DNA of 64,000 nt from Saprospiraceae bacterium (GTDB taxonomy: Bacteria > Bacteroidota > Bacteroidia > Chitinophagales > Saprospiraceae). The number at the start of each line of letters is the position of its first letter. Position 1 is the first letter of the stretch. The stretch spans positions 1 to 64,000 of the forward strand of contig JAKVCV010000022.1 in NCBI GenBank assembly GCA_022448945.1, given 5' to 3'. Of this stretch, positions 63,938 to 64,000 are shown piece after piece. Made by a program: the position numbers and the translations under genes. Below the pieces are notes generated by a model. That model was not told the DNA's origin. It saw nothing but the letters and a program-made list of their open reading frames with translations, and did no database searches.

Positions 63938-63985
63938 AGGTCTGTAAATAATTTATGTAAAATTAAGCAAATTATTTACAGACCT
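63938..63985. other. Perfect 17-bp inverted repeat upstream of the b5-like gene
   Basis: aggtctgtaaataattt at 63938-63954 is the exact reverse complement of 63969-63985, with a 14-base spacer. It starts 11 bp before the minus-strand gene at 63926. There is no clear T-run on the minus-strand side. It could be the terminator of a gene beyond the right edge, an operator, or a leader hairpin. Confidence 0.75.
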
Positions 63986-64000
63986 GTATAAATCAATTAT

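Overview
This window is a stretch of chromosome from an AT-rich member of the Bacteroidota, probably a free-living, Flavobacteriales-like bacterium. Four signs point there. Several large secreted proteins end in type IX secretion (T9SS) sorting domains, both type A and the gliding-motility-associated type B. Some proteins carry SprB-like and CHU_C-associated Ig-like modules. Several intergenic regions hold TAnnTTTG -7 promoter boxes typical of the phylum. Canonical Shine-Dalgarno sequences are largely missing. I see no tRNA, rRNA, CRISPR array, insertion sequence or prophage.

Layout: (1) 1-5700: the end of a membrane protein gene, then a five-gene minus-strand unit of four Kelch-repeat paralogues and a DUF4907-type lipoprotein. 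(2) 6100-13120: a divergent short cytochrome P450, a stand-alone NUMOD4/HNH protein, RraA and the SbcCD nuclease. (3) 13370-45280: a surface-polysaccharide locus on both strands. It holds glycosyltransferases, three methyltransferases, a PAPS-type sulfotransferase, a Wzm/Wzt ABC exporter with a carbohydrate-binding tail, and two nucleotide-sugar modules. One module is a CBS-nucleotidyltransferase, a reductase and LegB. The other is WecB/WbpI-, WbpA-, WbpB- and WbpD-like enzymes. CTP synthase, an MFS transporter and a 2451-residue T9SS protein of about seven 291-residue repeats are embedded here.

(4) 45300-53170: a GH73/LysM peptidoglycan hydrolase, TadA, a TolC plus adaptor pair without its pump, a PpiD-like periplasmic chaperone and a TPR protein. 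(5) 53335-57350: a large SF1 helicase with a C-terminal nuclease-like domain whose catalytic residues look degenerate. (6) 57620-61240: three separately transcribed plus-strand secreted-protein genes (LRR/EF-hand, small unknown, LRR/EF-hand). All three have the same promoter architecture: a TTGAC-N4-GTCAA dyad placed 36 nt upstream of a TAnnTTTG box. This is the most novel-looking regulatory signal in the window. (7) 61266-64000: a type B T9SS protein with SprB-like repeats and a small cytochrome b5-like protein with a perfect inverted repeat upstream.

The locus in (3) would build sugar donors, assemble, methylate and sulfate a glycan, and export it through Wzm/Wzt. That glycan could be the lipid-linked polysaccharide on the cell surface that T9SS substrates attach to, but this link is inference.
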